From Mycobacterium terramassiliense (GTDB taxonomy: Bacteria > Actinomycetota > Actinomycetes > Mycobacteriales > Mycobacteriaceae), in assembly GCF_900157385.1 (NCBI RefSeq), contig NZ_LT717701.1, positions 1 to 64,000 of the forward strand: a stretch of DNA of 64,000 nt, read 5' to 3'. The notes beneath the pieces were generated by a model. That model was not told the DNA's origin and did not search any database. It was given only the letters and a program-made list of their open reading frames with translations. This document shows, one piece after another, positions 26,682-34,486 of the stretch; position 1 is the first letter of the stretch, and each line of letters starts with the position of its first letter. A program made the translations under genes and the position numbers.

Positions 26682-27265
26682 TGCGAAACCCCTTCGGAGA
26701 GTTCGGCCACGAGCAGTCGGTGTAGCTGGCGGCGGACGACATCGAGCGGGGCGAGGTCGCGCCGCACCCTGGCCAGGACGATCGCCCCCTCGAGCGCCGA
26801 GGTCGCCAGCACCGCGAACTCGCGGGCACGATCGGCCGCGATGCCGTCGGCGATGAGGCGCTGGGCGATCAGGCCGGACCAGCGGTCGAACACCGCCGCG
26901 GCACGCTCGACCACCGGTGCCATCCGGTCGCGGTCGGACTGCTCGCCGGCTTCGACGGAGACCGCGACCACGGGGCAGCCGGCGCGGAAGTCGGTCTCGA
27001 GGAGCTGTCGGCGGTACTTGTCGATCAGCGTGTCCAACAGTTCGCGGCAGCCGGCGGCCCCTGCGATGACGGCGGCGACGTGTTCGCCCGCGTAGTCGAC
27101 GGCCTCGCAGAGCAGTTGGGTCCGCCCGCCCGGGAAGTAGTGATAGGCCGACCCGCGCGGCGCGCCGCTGTGCTCGAGGACGTCCGAGATGGCCGTGGCG
27201 TGCGCGCCGCGCTCCCTGATCAGCAGCGCGGCGGACACCACCATCCGCTCGCGGGGGCTACGCAT
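26678..27265 (-). CDS. TetR-family regulator, Rv0196-like
   Basis: A 195-aa TetR repressor. The N-terminal helix-turn-helix (about residues 22-45, TAISDVLEHSGAPRGSAYHYF) is followed by a ligand-binding domain; the GCPVVAVSVEAG motif is characteristic of the TetR C-terminal subfamily near Rv0196. The ATG at 27265 lies directly on a 7-6-7 inverted repeat that also contains the -10, so autorepression of a leaderless transcript is likely. The downstream oxidoreductase overlaps by ATGA and is the likely target. The inducer is unknown. An in-frame ATG at 27283 would include the operator in the coding region and is less likely. Confidence 0.86.
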   Translation of the reverse strand: MRSPRERMVVSAALLIRERGAHATAISDVLEHSGAPRGSAYHYFPGGRTQLLCEAVDYAGEHVAAVIAGAAGCRELLDTLIDKYRRQLLETDFRAGCPVVAVSVEAGEQSDRDRMAPVVERAAAVFDRWSGLIAQRLIADGIAADRAREFAVLATSALEGAIVLARVRRDLAPLDVVRRQLHRLLVAELSEGVSQ

Positions 27266-27284
27266 ATGTATGATGCTATACATA
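27265..27284 (-). promoter_or_regulatory. TetR autoregulatory operator with leaderless -10
   Basis: TATGTAT and ATACATA flank a six-base spacer. On the minus strand TAGCAT (27273-27278) sits seven bases before the ATG at 27265. The AT-rich palindrome stands out in a very GC-rich background. Confidence 0.58.
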
Positions 27285-27321
27285 ACAGGCCGGCCCGCGA
27301 AAGGGGCCCAGCGGCCGCAAA

Positions 27322-27350
27322 AGCCCCCGGTTCGTGACGAAAAGGGGGCT
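27322..27350 (-). terminator. Terminator after L,D-transpeptidase
   Basis: AGCCCCC/GGGGGCT stem with a 15-base loop and a T run on the transpeptidase sense strand (minus). It lies between the transpeptidase stop and the downstream TetR promoter. Confidence 0.65.
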
Positions 27351-27373
27351 CTTGGGACTGCTCGGCTACGCCG

Positions 27374-28381
27374 TTACGACATCCAGTCGCTCGAGCCGTC
27401 GTTCTTCTTGTAGTCGCCGCCGGTGGAGTTCTTCACGATGATCGGATCCCCCGGCCCGAAGTTGTCGAAGAACCACCTCGCGTTGGACGGGCTGATGTTG
27501 ATGCAGCCGTGGCTGACGTCGCGCTTGCCCTGGTCGTCCACCGACCACGGGGCGCTGTGCACGAAGTCCCCAACGTTGTCGAAGCGGACGGCCAGCTCGA
27601 CGGTCACCTTGTAGCCGTACGTCGAGTTGACCGGGACGCCGTAGGTCGAGGAGTCCATCACCACCGACGGCATCTTCTCCTGCACGTAGTAGGTGCCGTT
27701 GGGGGTCTGGTGGTTGCCGGACGTCATGCCCATCGACATGGGGATGGTCTTCTCCACGGTGCCATTGCGCGTCACGGTCAGCTGGTGGGTCGAATCGTCG
27801 GCCGTGGCGATCAGGGTGTCGCCGGTGTGGAAGGTGGACACGGTGCCGCCCGCGTCGACCGTCACGTCGGTGTGAGCGGGCCAGAAGCTCAGCGGGCGCC
27901 AGCGCAGCTGGGTCGGGGTCATCCAGTAGAACTTGCCCGGCACCGGCGGGACCGATGACACGTGGACCGCGTCGATGGCCGCGCCCGCGTCGTCAACCCG
28001 GCCGGGGAAGTTGATGATGATCGGTTGGCCCACGCCCACCGTCGAGCCGTTTTTCGGGACGAACGACGGCGGCCCGAACGGCGGCGTGCCCGTGAACGGC
28101 GTCGGGTTCTGCCCGGCGGCGGGACCCGCCGCCACCGGCGACGCACCCGGGAAGGTAAACGGCGGCGGCGCAAACGGAGGCGGGGGCGCGGGCAGCGGGG
28201 CGGGGGCCGGCGGCGGCGCGGGCGGACCGGGCGGGGCGACGACCCCGGGGTCGCCGGGGTCCGGGTCCGCCAGCGCGGGGCCGGCGCTCAGCACCAGCAC
28301 ACCGAACATCGACGCCACTCCGGCCGCCTTCAGCGCCGCGAAGAGGCCCTTGGAAGTCCAGGCTCTCGTCCAGCCCGACAT
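27374..28381 (-). CDS. L,D-transpeptidase (YkuD family), Rv0192-like
   Basis: A 335-aa exported enzyme that forms 3-3 peptidoglycan cross-links. A signal peptide lies at about residues 1-38 (hydrophobic [17 protein letters not shown]). It is followed by a proline/glycine-rich linker (about 39-95), an Ig-like domain and the YkuD catalytic domain. The nucleophile is C293 in SHGCIN, with H291 and the upstream conserved His of FVHSAPW. ATG 28381 is chosen because GGAGGG lies six bases upstream; the ATG at 28387 would have no spacing. In M. tuberculosis the region between this gene and the Rv0196 gene holds Rv0193c-Rv0195, which are absent here. The outer edge of the palindrome falls inside the linker. 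Confidence 0.9.
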   Translation of the reverse strand: MSGWTRAWTSKGLFAALKAAGVASMFGVLVLSAGPALADPDPGDPGVVAPPGPPAPPPAPAPLPAPPPPFAPPPFTFPGASPVAAGPAAGQNPTPFTGTPPFGPPSFVPKNGSTVGVGQPIIINFPGRVDDAGAAIDAVHVSSVPPVPGKFYWMTPTQLRWRPLSFWPAHTDVTVDAGGTVSTFHTGDTLIATADDSTHQLTVTRNGTVEKTIPMSMGMTSGNHQTPNGTYYVQEKMPSVVMDSSTYGVPVNSTYGYKVTVELAVRFDNVGDFVHSAPWSVDDQGKRDVSHGCINISPSNARWFFDNFGPGDPIIVKNSTGGDYKKNDGSSDWMS

Positions 28382-28499
28382 ACGCATCCCTCCAGTCGCT
28401 ATCTGGGAAATAGTGTGGCACAGCGGCCGGGCCAGCTATCTCTTCCGCCGCCGGCGGCCGGCCGATGTGCGGGGCGATTGGGGACGCTGACCTGCGCAG

Positions 28500-29741
28500 C
28501 TATGAATTGCGTGAGCTTGCCGGGGCAACGTCCAGCGTCTGCCGATTGGCGGCCATGGCGACCAGGGCGGCGGCCATCAGGCCCGCCGACGCGGTCAGCA
28601 TCAGCGCGACGTTGCGCTCATACAACAGGCCACCCGCCAGCGAGCCGGCCATGATGCCCACCTGGAAGGCCGTCACGTAGAGCCCCGATGCCCCGTCCGG
28701 GTCGTCGGCCCCGTTACGCATCGCGGCGGCTTGCAACATCGGCGACACGGCGGTGGCCATCGCGCCCCACAACACGATCGCGGCGGTTCCGATGAGGGCC
28801 GTCGCCGCGGCGGGTGCGCCGCCGAACGCGAGCGCGGTGAGCACCACGAACGCGAAGGTCAATCCGGCCATGCACAGGATGACGGCGCTCTTGGGCCGCC
28901 GGTCCAGGGACCGCGCCACCACGCCCACCGCGATCACGCCGGCGGCGCCGTAGGCGGCCAGCAGCCAGGCGAGATTGGGTCCGTGCACGCCGACCACGTC
29001 GCGGATGATCACCACGATGTAGGTGTACGACACGAAATGGCCCGTGACCCCCACCATGGTGATGAGGCTGACGATGATCAGCCGGGGATTGCGGTGGTGG
29101 CGCGCCCGCGGACCCACGCACTTGAGCTGGTCGTCGGTGAGCGCCAGCTCCGGCAGCAACAGCCAGGCCGCCAGGGTGACGACGGCCGCCGCGACGGTGA
29201 CGCAGGCCGCGGCCAGCCGCCAGCCCCACATCAGGCTCATGGCGGCCGTGAGCGGGCTGCCGATCACCAGCGCCAGGCTGGTGCCGACGTAGATCGACAT
29301 CGTGGCGCGCCCGGCGTGGCTCGGGGGCACCAGCCGCGTGGCAAGCGGGGCGATGATCGACCACAACAGGCCGTGGGTGACCGCGCACAGCACCCGCCCG
29401 ACGGCCAGCACCGCAAAGCTGGGCGCCAGCGCCGAGATCAGCTGCGAGACGGTCAGGCAGGCCAGGCTGAACACCAACGCGCGCCGGCGCGGCCAGTGCG
29501 CAGTCCACCGCACCAGCGGGAACGTCGACAGCGCCGCCACCAGCGCGTACCAGGACAGCAGCGTGCCGACCAGGACCACGCTGACGTGCAGGTTGCGCGC
29601 GATCGCCGACAGGGCGCCGACCGGCAGGATTTCGGCGGTGACGTAGGTGAACGCCGCGGCGGCCAGCACAGCCAGCTGTGCGGCGATCCGTGGCGTCCAC
29701 GTTCGCCCAGCAGAGGTGGTGGCGGCAGTCATGGCGGTCAT
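28500..29741 (-). CDS. MFS efflux transporter, Rv0191-like
   Basis: A 413-aa major facilitator, the same length as Rv0191 when started at ATG 29741. It has 12 predicted helices with the DHA1/arabinose-efflux-like layout, a conserved motif around RWTAHWPRRRALV and a short hydrophilic centre (HHRNPR, about residue 205). Likely a drug or sugar exporter; Rv0191 homologues have been linked to antibiotic efflux. It lies 118 bases downstream of ricR in the same orientation, so read-through is possible, but no overlap or RicR box of its own is visible. An ATG at 29732 is an alternative start. Confidence 0.85.
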   Translation of the reverse strand: MTAMTAATTSAGRTWTPRIAAQLAVLAAAAFTYVTAEILPVGALSAIARNLHVSVVLVGTLLSWYALVAALSTFPLVRWTAHWPRRRALVFSLACLTVSQLISALAPSFAVLAVGRVLCAVTHGLLWSIIAPLATRLVPPSHAGRATMSIYVGTSLALVIGSPLTAAMSLMWGWRLAAACVTVAAAVVTLAAWLLLPELALTDDQLKCVGPRARHHRNPRLIIVSLITMVGVTGHFVSYTYIVVIIRDVVGVHGPNLAWLLAAYGAAGVIAVGVVARSLDRRPKSAVILCMAGLTFAFVVLTALAFGGAPAAATALIGTAAIVLWGAMATAVSPMLQAAAMRNGADDPDGASGLYVTAFQVGIMAGSLAGGLLYERNVALMLTASAGLMAAALVAMAANRQTLDVAPASSRNS

Positions 29742-29859
29742 CGGTTGGGTACGCAATCGGCCGGGCAAGGCTGCTGGCGCAATCACGCTGCACCTACCGT
29801 ACGCACCGCAACAATAGGTTCCCGCAAGTTAGCGGTTCAACACGCCTACCAACCGGCGG

Positions 29860-30150
29860 TCAGGACCGCACCAGACGCGCGATGGCGGCCGAGGCCTCGG
29901 CCAGCTTGTCGTCGGCCTCGCTCCCGCCCTCGGCCACGGCGCCGGTGACACAGTGGCTCAGGTGCTCGTCAAGCAAGTTCAGCGCCACCGAACGCAGGGC
30001 GCTGCTGACGGCGCTGATCTGGGTGAGGACGTCGATGCAGTATTTGTCTTCCTCGATCATGCGCGCGATGCCGCGCACCTGGCCCTCGATGCGCCGCAGC
30101 CGCTTGGCGTAATTGTCCTTCTGCTGCGAATATCCGTGTGCACTCGTCAC
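29860..30150 (-). CDS. ricR: Copper-sensing repressor RicR (CsoR family)
   Basis: A 96-aa CsoR-family repressor. The copper ligands C38, H63 and C67 are all in place, as is the N-terminal KRLRRIEGQVRGI DNA-binding helix. In M. tuberculosis RicR (Rv0190) represses itself and mymT, among others, and releases DNA on binding Cu(I). Matching operators lie upstream of this gene and of mymT in this window. The GTG start at 30150 is preceded by TAGACT at a seven-base step, so the mRNA is probably leaderless. It is divergent from ilvD. Confidence 0.93.
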   Translation of the reverse strand: MTSAHGYSQQKDNYAKRLRRIEGQVRGIARMIEEDKYCIDVLTQISAVSSALRSVALNLLDEHLSHCVTGAVAEGGSEADDKLAEASAAIARLVRS

Positions 30151-30156
30151 CGCTCG

Positions 30157-30184
30157 AGTCTACCCCATACCCCGACGGGGTATG
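30157..30184 (-). promoter_or_regulatory. ricR leaderless promoter and RicR operator
   Basis: The operator is CATACCCC and GGGGTATG around three bases (30166-30184), a perfect inverted repeat. The -10 TAGACT reads on the minus strand at 30162-30157, six bases before the GTG at 30150. The operator overlaps the -10/-35 spacer, so bound repressor would block polymerase. Confidence 0.8.
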
Positions 30185-30227
30185 ACCCGCGCGTTTGCGG
30201 ACGCGGTGTGCCCGGCATACTTGCACG

Positions 30228-31955
30228 ATGAGTTCAGGGCAGGCCACACCCACCGATGCGGCGCCGGTCGCCGACATCAAACCGCGTAGTCGCGACGTCA
30301 CCGACGGCCTGGAGAAGGCCGCCGCCCGTGGCATGCTGCGCGCCGTAGGCATGGGCGACGAAGACTTCGCCAAGCCCCAGATCGGGGTCGCCTCGTCCTG
30401 GAACGAAATCACGCCGTGCAACCTCTCGCTGGACCGGCTCGCCAAGGCGGTCAAGGAGGGCGTGTTCTCGGCCGGGGGCTACCCGCTCGAGTTCGGCACC
30501 ATCTCGGTTTCCGACGGCATCTCGATGGGGCACGAGGGGATGCATTTCTCCCTGGTGTCGCGCGAGGTGATCGCCGACAGCGTGGAAACCGTGATGCAGG
30601 CCGAGCGCCTCGACGGGTCGGTGCTGTTGGCCGGCTGCGACAAGTCGCTGCCCGGGATGCTGATGGCGGCCGCGCGGCTGGACCTCGCGGCCGTGTTCCT
30701 CTACGCCGGCTCCATTTTGCCGGGGGTGGCCAAGTTGTCCGACGGCAGCGAACGCGAGGTCACGATCATCGATGCGTTCGAGGCGGTGGGGGCGTGCGCG
30801 CGCGGGCTGATGCCGCGCGAGGACGTCGACGCCATCGAGCGCGCGATCTGCCCCGGCGAGGGCGCCTGCGGCGGCATGTACACCGCCAACACCATGGCCA
30901 GCGCCGCCGAGGCGCTCGGCATGTCGTTGCCGGGCAGCGCGGCCCCGCCCGCGACCGACCGCCGCCGCGACGGGTTCGCGCGCCGCAGCGGCGAGGCCGT
31001 CGTCGAGCTGCTGCGGCGCGGCATCACCGCCCGCGACATCCTCACCAAGGAGGCCTTCGAGAACGCGATCGCGGTGGTGATGGCGTTCGGCGGCTCGACC
31101 AACGCGGTGCTGCACCTGCTGGCCATCGCGCACGAGGCCGAGGTCGCGCTCACCCTCGACGACTTCAGCCGGATCGGGTCGAAGGTGCCGCACCTGGCCG
31201 ACGTCAAGCCGTTCGGCCGGCACGTCATGTCCCATGTCGACCACATCGGCGGCGTGCCGGTGATCATGAAGGCGCTGCTGGACGCGGGCCTGCTGCACGG
31301 CGACTGCCTGACGGTGACCGGCCAGACCCTCGCCGAAAACCTGGCCGCCATCGCCCCACCGGACCCGGACGGCAAGGTGCTGCGGGCCATGGACAACCCG
31401 ATCCACCCGACCGGCGGCATCACCATCCTGCACGGATCGCTCGCGCCGGAGGGCGCGGTGGTCAAGACGGCCGGTTTCGACTCCGACGTGTTCGAAGGCA
31501 CCGCAAGGGTTTTCGACGGCGAGCGGGCGGCGCTGGACGCGCTCGAGGACGGCACCATCACACATGGCGACGCCGTGGTGATCCGTTACGAGGGACCGAA
31601 GGGCGGGCCCGGGATGCGCGAGATGCTCGCCATCACCGGCGCAATCAAGGGCGCCGGCCTCGGCAAAGACGTTCTGCTGCTGACCGATGGCCGGTTCTCC
31701 GGCGGCACGACCGGCCTGTGCGTGGGGCACGTCGCTCCCGAGGCGGTCGACGGCGGACCGATCGCCCTGCTGCGCGACGGCGACCGGATCCGCCTCGACG
31801 TGGCCGCCCGCCCCCTCGACGTGTTGCCCGCCCCCGCCGAATTCGAGGCGCGGCGAACAGATTTCACGCCTCCCCCGCCCCGCTACAAGACCGGGGTGTT
31901 GGCCAAGTACGTCAAGTTGGTCAGCTCGGCCGCGATCGGCGCGGTCTGCGGTTAG
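30228..31955 (+). CDS. ilvD: Dihydroxy-acid dehydratase IlvD
   Basis: A 575-aa enzyme, the same length as M. tuberculosis IlvD. It converts 2,3-dihydroxy-isovalerate and 2,3-dihydroxy-3-methylvalerate to 2-keto acids in valine, isoleucine and pantothenate synthesis. Iron-sulfur cysteines lie in [10 protein letters not shown] and in [14 protein letters not shown]. The C-terminal segment [15 protein letters not shown] is the family signature. ATG 30228 gives the conserved start; an upstream ATG at 30195 would add non-conserved residues and overlap the ricR promoter region. The RicR operator lies 44 bases upstream, so copper-linked effects on ilvD are possible but not shown. Confidence 0.95.
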   Translation: MSSGQATPTDAAPVADIKPRSRDVTDGLEKAAARGMLRAVGMGDEDFAKPQIGVASSWNEITPCNLSLDRLAKAVKEGVFSAGGYPLEFGTISVSDGISMGHEGMHFSLVSREVIADSVETVMQAERLDGSVLLAGCDKSLPGMLMAAARLDLAAVFLYAGSILPGVAKLSDGSEREVTIIDAFEAVGACARGLMPREDVDAIERAICPGEGACGGMYTANTMASAAEALGMSLPGSAAPPATDRRRDGFARRSGEAVVELLRRGITARDILTKEAFENAIAVVMAFGGSTNAVLHLLAIAHEAEVALTLDDFSRIGSKVPHLADVKPFGRHVMSHVDHIGGVPVIMKALLDAGLLHGDCLTVTGQTLAENLAAIAPPDPDGKVLRAMDNPIHPTGGITILHGSLAPEGAVVKTAGFDSDVFEGTARVFDGERAALDALEDGTITHGDAVVIRYEGPKGGPGMREMLAITGAIKGAGLGKDVLLLTDGRFSGGTTGLCVGHVAPEAVDGGPIALLRDGDRIRLDVAARPLDVLPAPAEFEARRTDFTPPPPRYKTGVLAKYVKLVSSAAIGAVCG

Positions 31956-31974
31956 CCGCCTTGTCGCCTAACCG
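31949..31974. terminator. Hairpin at the ilvD stop (weak candidate terminator)
   Basis: CGGTTAG, which contains the ilvD stop, pairs with CTAACCG around a 12-base loop. It sits between convergent ilvD and the SPW membrane gene. No T run follows, so termination is uncertain. Confidence 0.35.
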
Positions 31975-31983
31975 AATTCGCGA

Positions 31984-32421
31984 CTACGCGTGCGCGGCCG
32001 CCCGGGTGCGCACGCCGAAGTAGGTGGCGTTGAGGCCCAGGACGGTCAGCAACGCGCCCGCGACGACATTCGACCAGAGCATGCCGGCCGTGAGCGCGAC
32101 GCCCGGCAGGATCCACGGCGACACGATGACCCAGACACCGAGCACCGGCAGCGTCCAGGTCATACCGTGCGCGCGGTCCAGCGCCGTGGCAAACCCGTAC
32201 GCCAAGAACGCCACCGCGATCCCGACGATCAGGTCGGACGTGGCAAGCGATGCCGTCGCGCTGAACCCGACGATCCACGGCGAGGCGGCCACGTACAGGC
32301 CCGTCAGCAGGGCCAGGCCGAAGGTGACATGCGCACTCGTCGACTCGGCGACGCGCTCGTAGTTCGCGCGCAGAGCCAACAAATCGGGGTGGTGATCGAT
32401 TGATGAATGGACCGTACTCAT
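31984..32421 (-). CDS. SPW-repeat membrane protein, Rv0188-like
   Basis: A 145-aa membrane protein with four helices and two SPWIxG/SPWILPG repeats (around residues 47-51 and 101-105), the mark of the SPW family. The function is unknown. The N-terminal 30 residues are soluble. The ATG at 32421 has an AAAGG-like ribosome site. It lies between ilvD (convergent) and the nitronate monooxygenase (divergent). Confidence 0.82.
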   Translation of the reverse strand: MSTVHSSIDHHPDLLALRANYERVAESTSAHVTFGLALLTGLYVAASPWIVGFSATASLATSDLIVGIAVAFLAYGFATALDRAHGMTWTLPVLGVWVIVSPWILPGVALTAGMLWSNVVAGALLTVLGLNATYFGVRTRAAAHA

Positions 32422-32537
32422 TTTGTGACCTTTCTGTTACGCAGCAAGCCTTTTGGGCCACACTGCACCCATCCATCTGTGGTCAAGATTACGCCCGATC
32501 ACGAGCCAATTCGAGGGGCCGCGTAACGTCGTGAGCA

Positions 32538-33521
32538 ATGGACATCGCCGACCGATTGCGGCTCGATGTTCCGGTGGGCCAGGCTGGAATGGGCGGCGGC
32601 CTGGCGGGCGCGCCGCTGGCGGCCGCGGTCGCCAACGCGGGCGGCCTGGGAACCCTGGGCATCGCCACCCCGCGCCAGCTGCGGGCGTCGATCGAGCAGG
32701 TGCGCGAACGGGCGCCGGGGCGCGCCGTCGCGGTAAACCTGTTGATGCCCTTCGTTCATCGCCGCCACGTCGCGGTCTGCGTCGAGTGCCGCGTGGACGC
32801 CGTCGTGCTGGCGTTCGGCGAGAAGTGGGGGCTCGTCGAGCACCTGCGCGGCGCCGGAGCCTTCGTGTTCGTGATGGTCGGCACCGAGAAGCAGGCGCGC
32901 GCCGCGGTCGCCTGGGGCGCCGACGGTTTGATCGCGCAGGGACGGCAGGCCGGCGGGCACCTGGTGGGAACCATGGCGGCCCTGGACTTCCTGCCCCACG
33001 CGCTCGCGGTGCCCGGCAACCGGCCCGTCTTTCTGGCCGGCGGCATCGCCACCGCCGCCGACACCAGCGCCGCCCGGGATGCCGGTGCCAGCGGCGTGAT
33101 CGCCGGCACACGATTCCTGCTGACCCACGAGGCCAACGCGAGCCGGGAGTATCAGCGGCGAATCCTGCAGGCGGACAAGACGATTGAGACCGACCTGTTC
33201 GGCCTGAGCTGGCCGCTGCGCCATCGCGTCATCCCGAACGCGGCGACGCGGCGCTGGTGTGGCAACGACGGGAAGGCCAAGGCCTTCCCCGCCGCCCTCA
33301 ACGCCGCCAGCCGTCCGCTGTCGGTGCTGGGCTATTTCGACGCGGGCGCGCTGATGCGCCTACAGTCGCCCGCCCGTCCGTTCTTCACCCCACTGGCGCC
33401 GGTGGCCGGGGTCCCCGACGCGTGGTTGGACAGCGCCGCGCTGTACGCGGGCGAAACCGCTTTGCGGATCGGCGAACTCACGTCCGCCAGCGAGGCCGTC
33501 AAAACCCTCACCCCGCGCTGA
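32538..33521 (+). CDS. Nitronate monooxygenase / 2-nitropropane dioxygenase family
   Basis: A 327-aa FMN-dependent TIM-barrel enzyme. The N-terminal [21 protein letters not shown] and the phosphate-binding [15 protein letters not shown] segments are typical of the NMO family, which oxidises alkyl nitronates. The usual EAGGH is QAGGH here. It is not part of the M. tuberculosis Rv0187-Rv0188 interval, so it is an insertion or a lineage-specific retention. TAACGT (32524-32529) lies eight bases before the ATG and could be a -10 for a near-leaderless mRNA. It ends five bases from the convergent methyltransferase. Confidence 0.82.
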   Translation: MDIADRLRLDVPVGQAGMGGGLAGAPLAAAVANAGGLGTLGIATPRQLRASIEQVRERAPGRAVAVNLLMPFVHRRHVAVCVECRVDAVVLAFGEKWGLVEHLRGAGAFVFVMVGTEKQARAAVAWGADGLIAQGRQAGGHLVGTMAALDFLPHALAVPGNRPVFLAGGIATAADTSAARDAGASGVIAGTRFLLTHEANASREYQRRILQADKTIETDLFGLSWPLRHRVIPNAATRRWCGNDGKAKAFPAALNAASRPLSVLGYFDAGALMRLQSPARPFFTPLAPVAGVPDAWLDSAALYAGETALRIGELTSASEAVKTLTPR

Positions 33522-33526
33522 CGCCC

Positions 33527-34186
33527 TCAGCGCACCACCGCGAGCGCAAAACCGTCCCACTGCTTGGCCCCGACGGTCTGGATCACGGCCGTGTCCAGCC
33601 GCGGGTGCTCGCCCATCGCCAGCAACGTCCGGCGCGTCGCCTGCACTTTGGCATCGTCGGTTTCCGTGTCGATAATCCGGCCTTCGCGAATGACGTTGTC
33701 CACCACGATGACCGAGCCGGGACGAGCCAGCCGAATCGCCCACTCGAGATAGGCCGCGTTGTTCTCCTTGTCGGCGTCGATGAACACCAGGTCGAAAGGG
33801 CCACCGTTCAGCGTCGGCAAGGTGTCCAGCGCGGCGCCGACGATCACCTCGACGCGGTCGCCCACGCCGGCGCGCTGCAGGTTGGACCGAGCGACCTCGG
33901 CGTGTTTGGGCTCGTATTCGAGCGTCACCACGCGACCTTCGGGTCCCGCCCCGCGTGCCAGCCAGATGGTGCTGAAGCCCCCCAGCGTGCCGACCTCGAG
34001 GATGCGGCGCGCCCCTATCGCACCGGCCAGCAGCGACAGGAACTTGCCTTGCTGCGCGGAGACCGCGATCTGCGGCAGCCCGGCCGCGTCGCTGGCCCGC
34101 AGCGCCGCGGCCAGGACCGGGTCGTCGCCCACCACGGTGCTGTCCAAGAATGCGTCGACGTCTTGCGGGGTCGGGTCTGCCGTCAT
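33527..34186 (-). CDS. SAM-dependent O-methyltransferase, Rv0187-like
   Basis: A 219-aa class I methyltransferase of the catechol/caffeoyl-CoA O-methyltransferase family. The SAM-binding motif is [16 protein letters not shown] (about residues 62-77), and FIDADKENN (about 136-144) carries the metal-binding Asp. The natural acceptor is unknown. ATG 34186 gives a length within one residue of Rv0187. It is divergent from mymT, and the RicR operator lies 47 bases upstream of its start. Confidence 0.86.
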   Translation of the reverse strand: MTADPTPQDVDAFLDSTVVGDDPVLAAALRASDAAGLPQIAVSAQQGKFLSLLAGAIGARRILEVGTLGGFSTIWLARGAGPEGRVVTLEYEPKHAEVARSNLQRAGVGDRVEVIVGAALDTLPTLNGGPFDLVFIDADKENNAAYLEWAIRLARPGSVIVVDNVIREGRIIDTETDDAKVQATRRTLLAMGEHPRLDTAVIQTVGAKQWDGFALAVVR

Positions 34187-34232
34187 GCCGCCCACGCTAC
34201 CCGGGGCGCGCGCAACCAATCCACCTATTTAC

Positions 34233-34255
34233 GATATACCCCTGCGGGGTATATC
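34233..34255 (+). promoter_or_regulatory. RicR operator of mymT
   Basis: GATATACCCC and its exact inverse flank three bases (TGC), sharing the ATACCCC-N3-GGGGTAT core with the ricR operator. It is 42 bases before the mymT start. Copper induction of mymT through RicR is established in M. tuberculosis. Confidence 0.85.
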
Positions 34256-34297
34256 ATGAGATCTGCGAGTCCACGGCGACAAAGAAGGGTGGTTGAC

Positions 34298-34444
34298 ATG
34301 GCAACCTATGAAGCGGGAGCCCTGCTGAGTTGTGGCCACGAGGGCTGCGGATGCCGCGTTCGCATCGAAGTTCCCTGCCACTGCTCGGGCGCGGGCGAGC
34401 CGTACCGCTGCACCTGCGGCGACGAGCTGACGCCGGTCGAGTAG
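34298..34444 (+). CDS. mymT: Copper metallothionein MymT
   Basis: A 48-aa cysteine-rich protein with seven cysteines (C12, C17, C19, C27, C29, C38, C40) in [12 protein letters not shown] and CTC groups, matching M. tuberculosis MymT. It chelates Cu(I) in the cytoplasm and protects against copper stress. The ATG at 34298 has GAAGGG nine bases upstream (34284-34289). It is easily missed because it lies at the end of a long spurious frame that starts at 33257. It is controlled by the RicR operator upstream and converges on bglS. Confidence 0.92.
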   Translation: MATYEAGALLSCGHEGCGCRVRIEVPCHCSGAGEPYRCTCGDELTPVE

Positions 34445-34486
34445 CCGTCCGGCCGGTCGTACGCCCGGCCCGCGGATCACCTCGAA

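Larger units (their letters stand above)
1..28216. repeat. Spacer-free 2 x 14.1-kb inverted repeat (probable fold-back artefact)
   Basis: Every gene from 26 to 14108 recurs on the opposite strand at 28217 minus its coordinate, with the same length and the same protein. All base stretches I compared by eye are identical, and there is no spacer at the axis (14108/14109). Three mismatches occur at the outer left edge (12, 17 and 25). The right arm runs on into unique syntenic sequence, while the left arm runs off the window. Perfect spacer-free palindromes of this size are not stably kept in bacterial chromosomes, so a chimeric fold-back read or assembly error is the leading explanation. A hairpin telomere read-through or a very recent inverted duplication are the alternatives. 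Confidence 0.97.

Noticed and set aside
1..28216. IS element or composite transposon as cause of the inverted repeat
   Set aside because: No transposase, no terminal repeats and no target duplication at the axis or near 28216.
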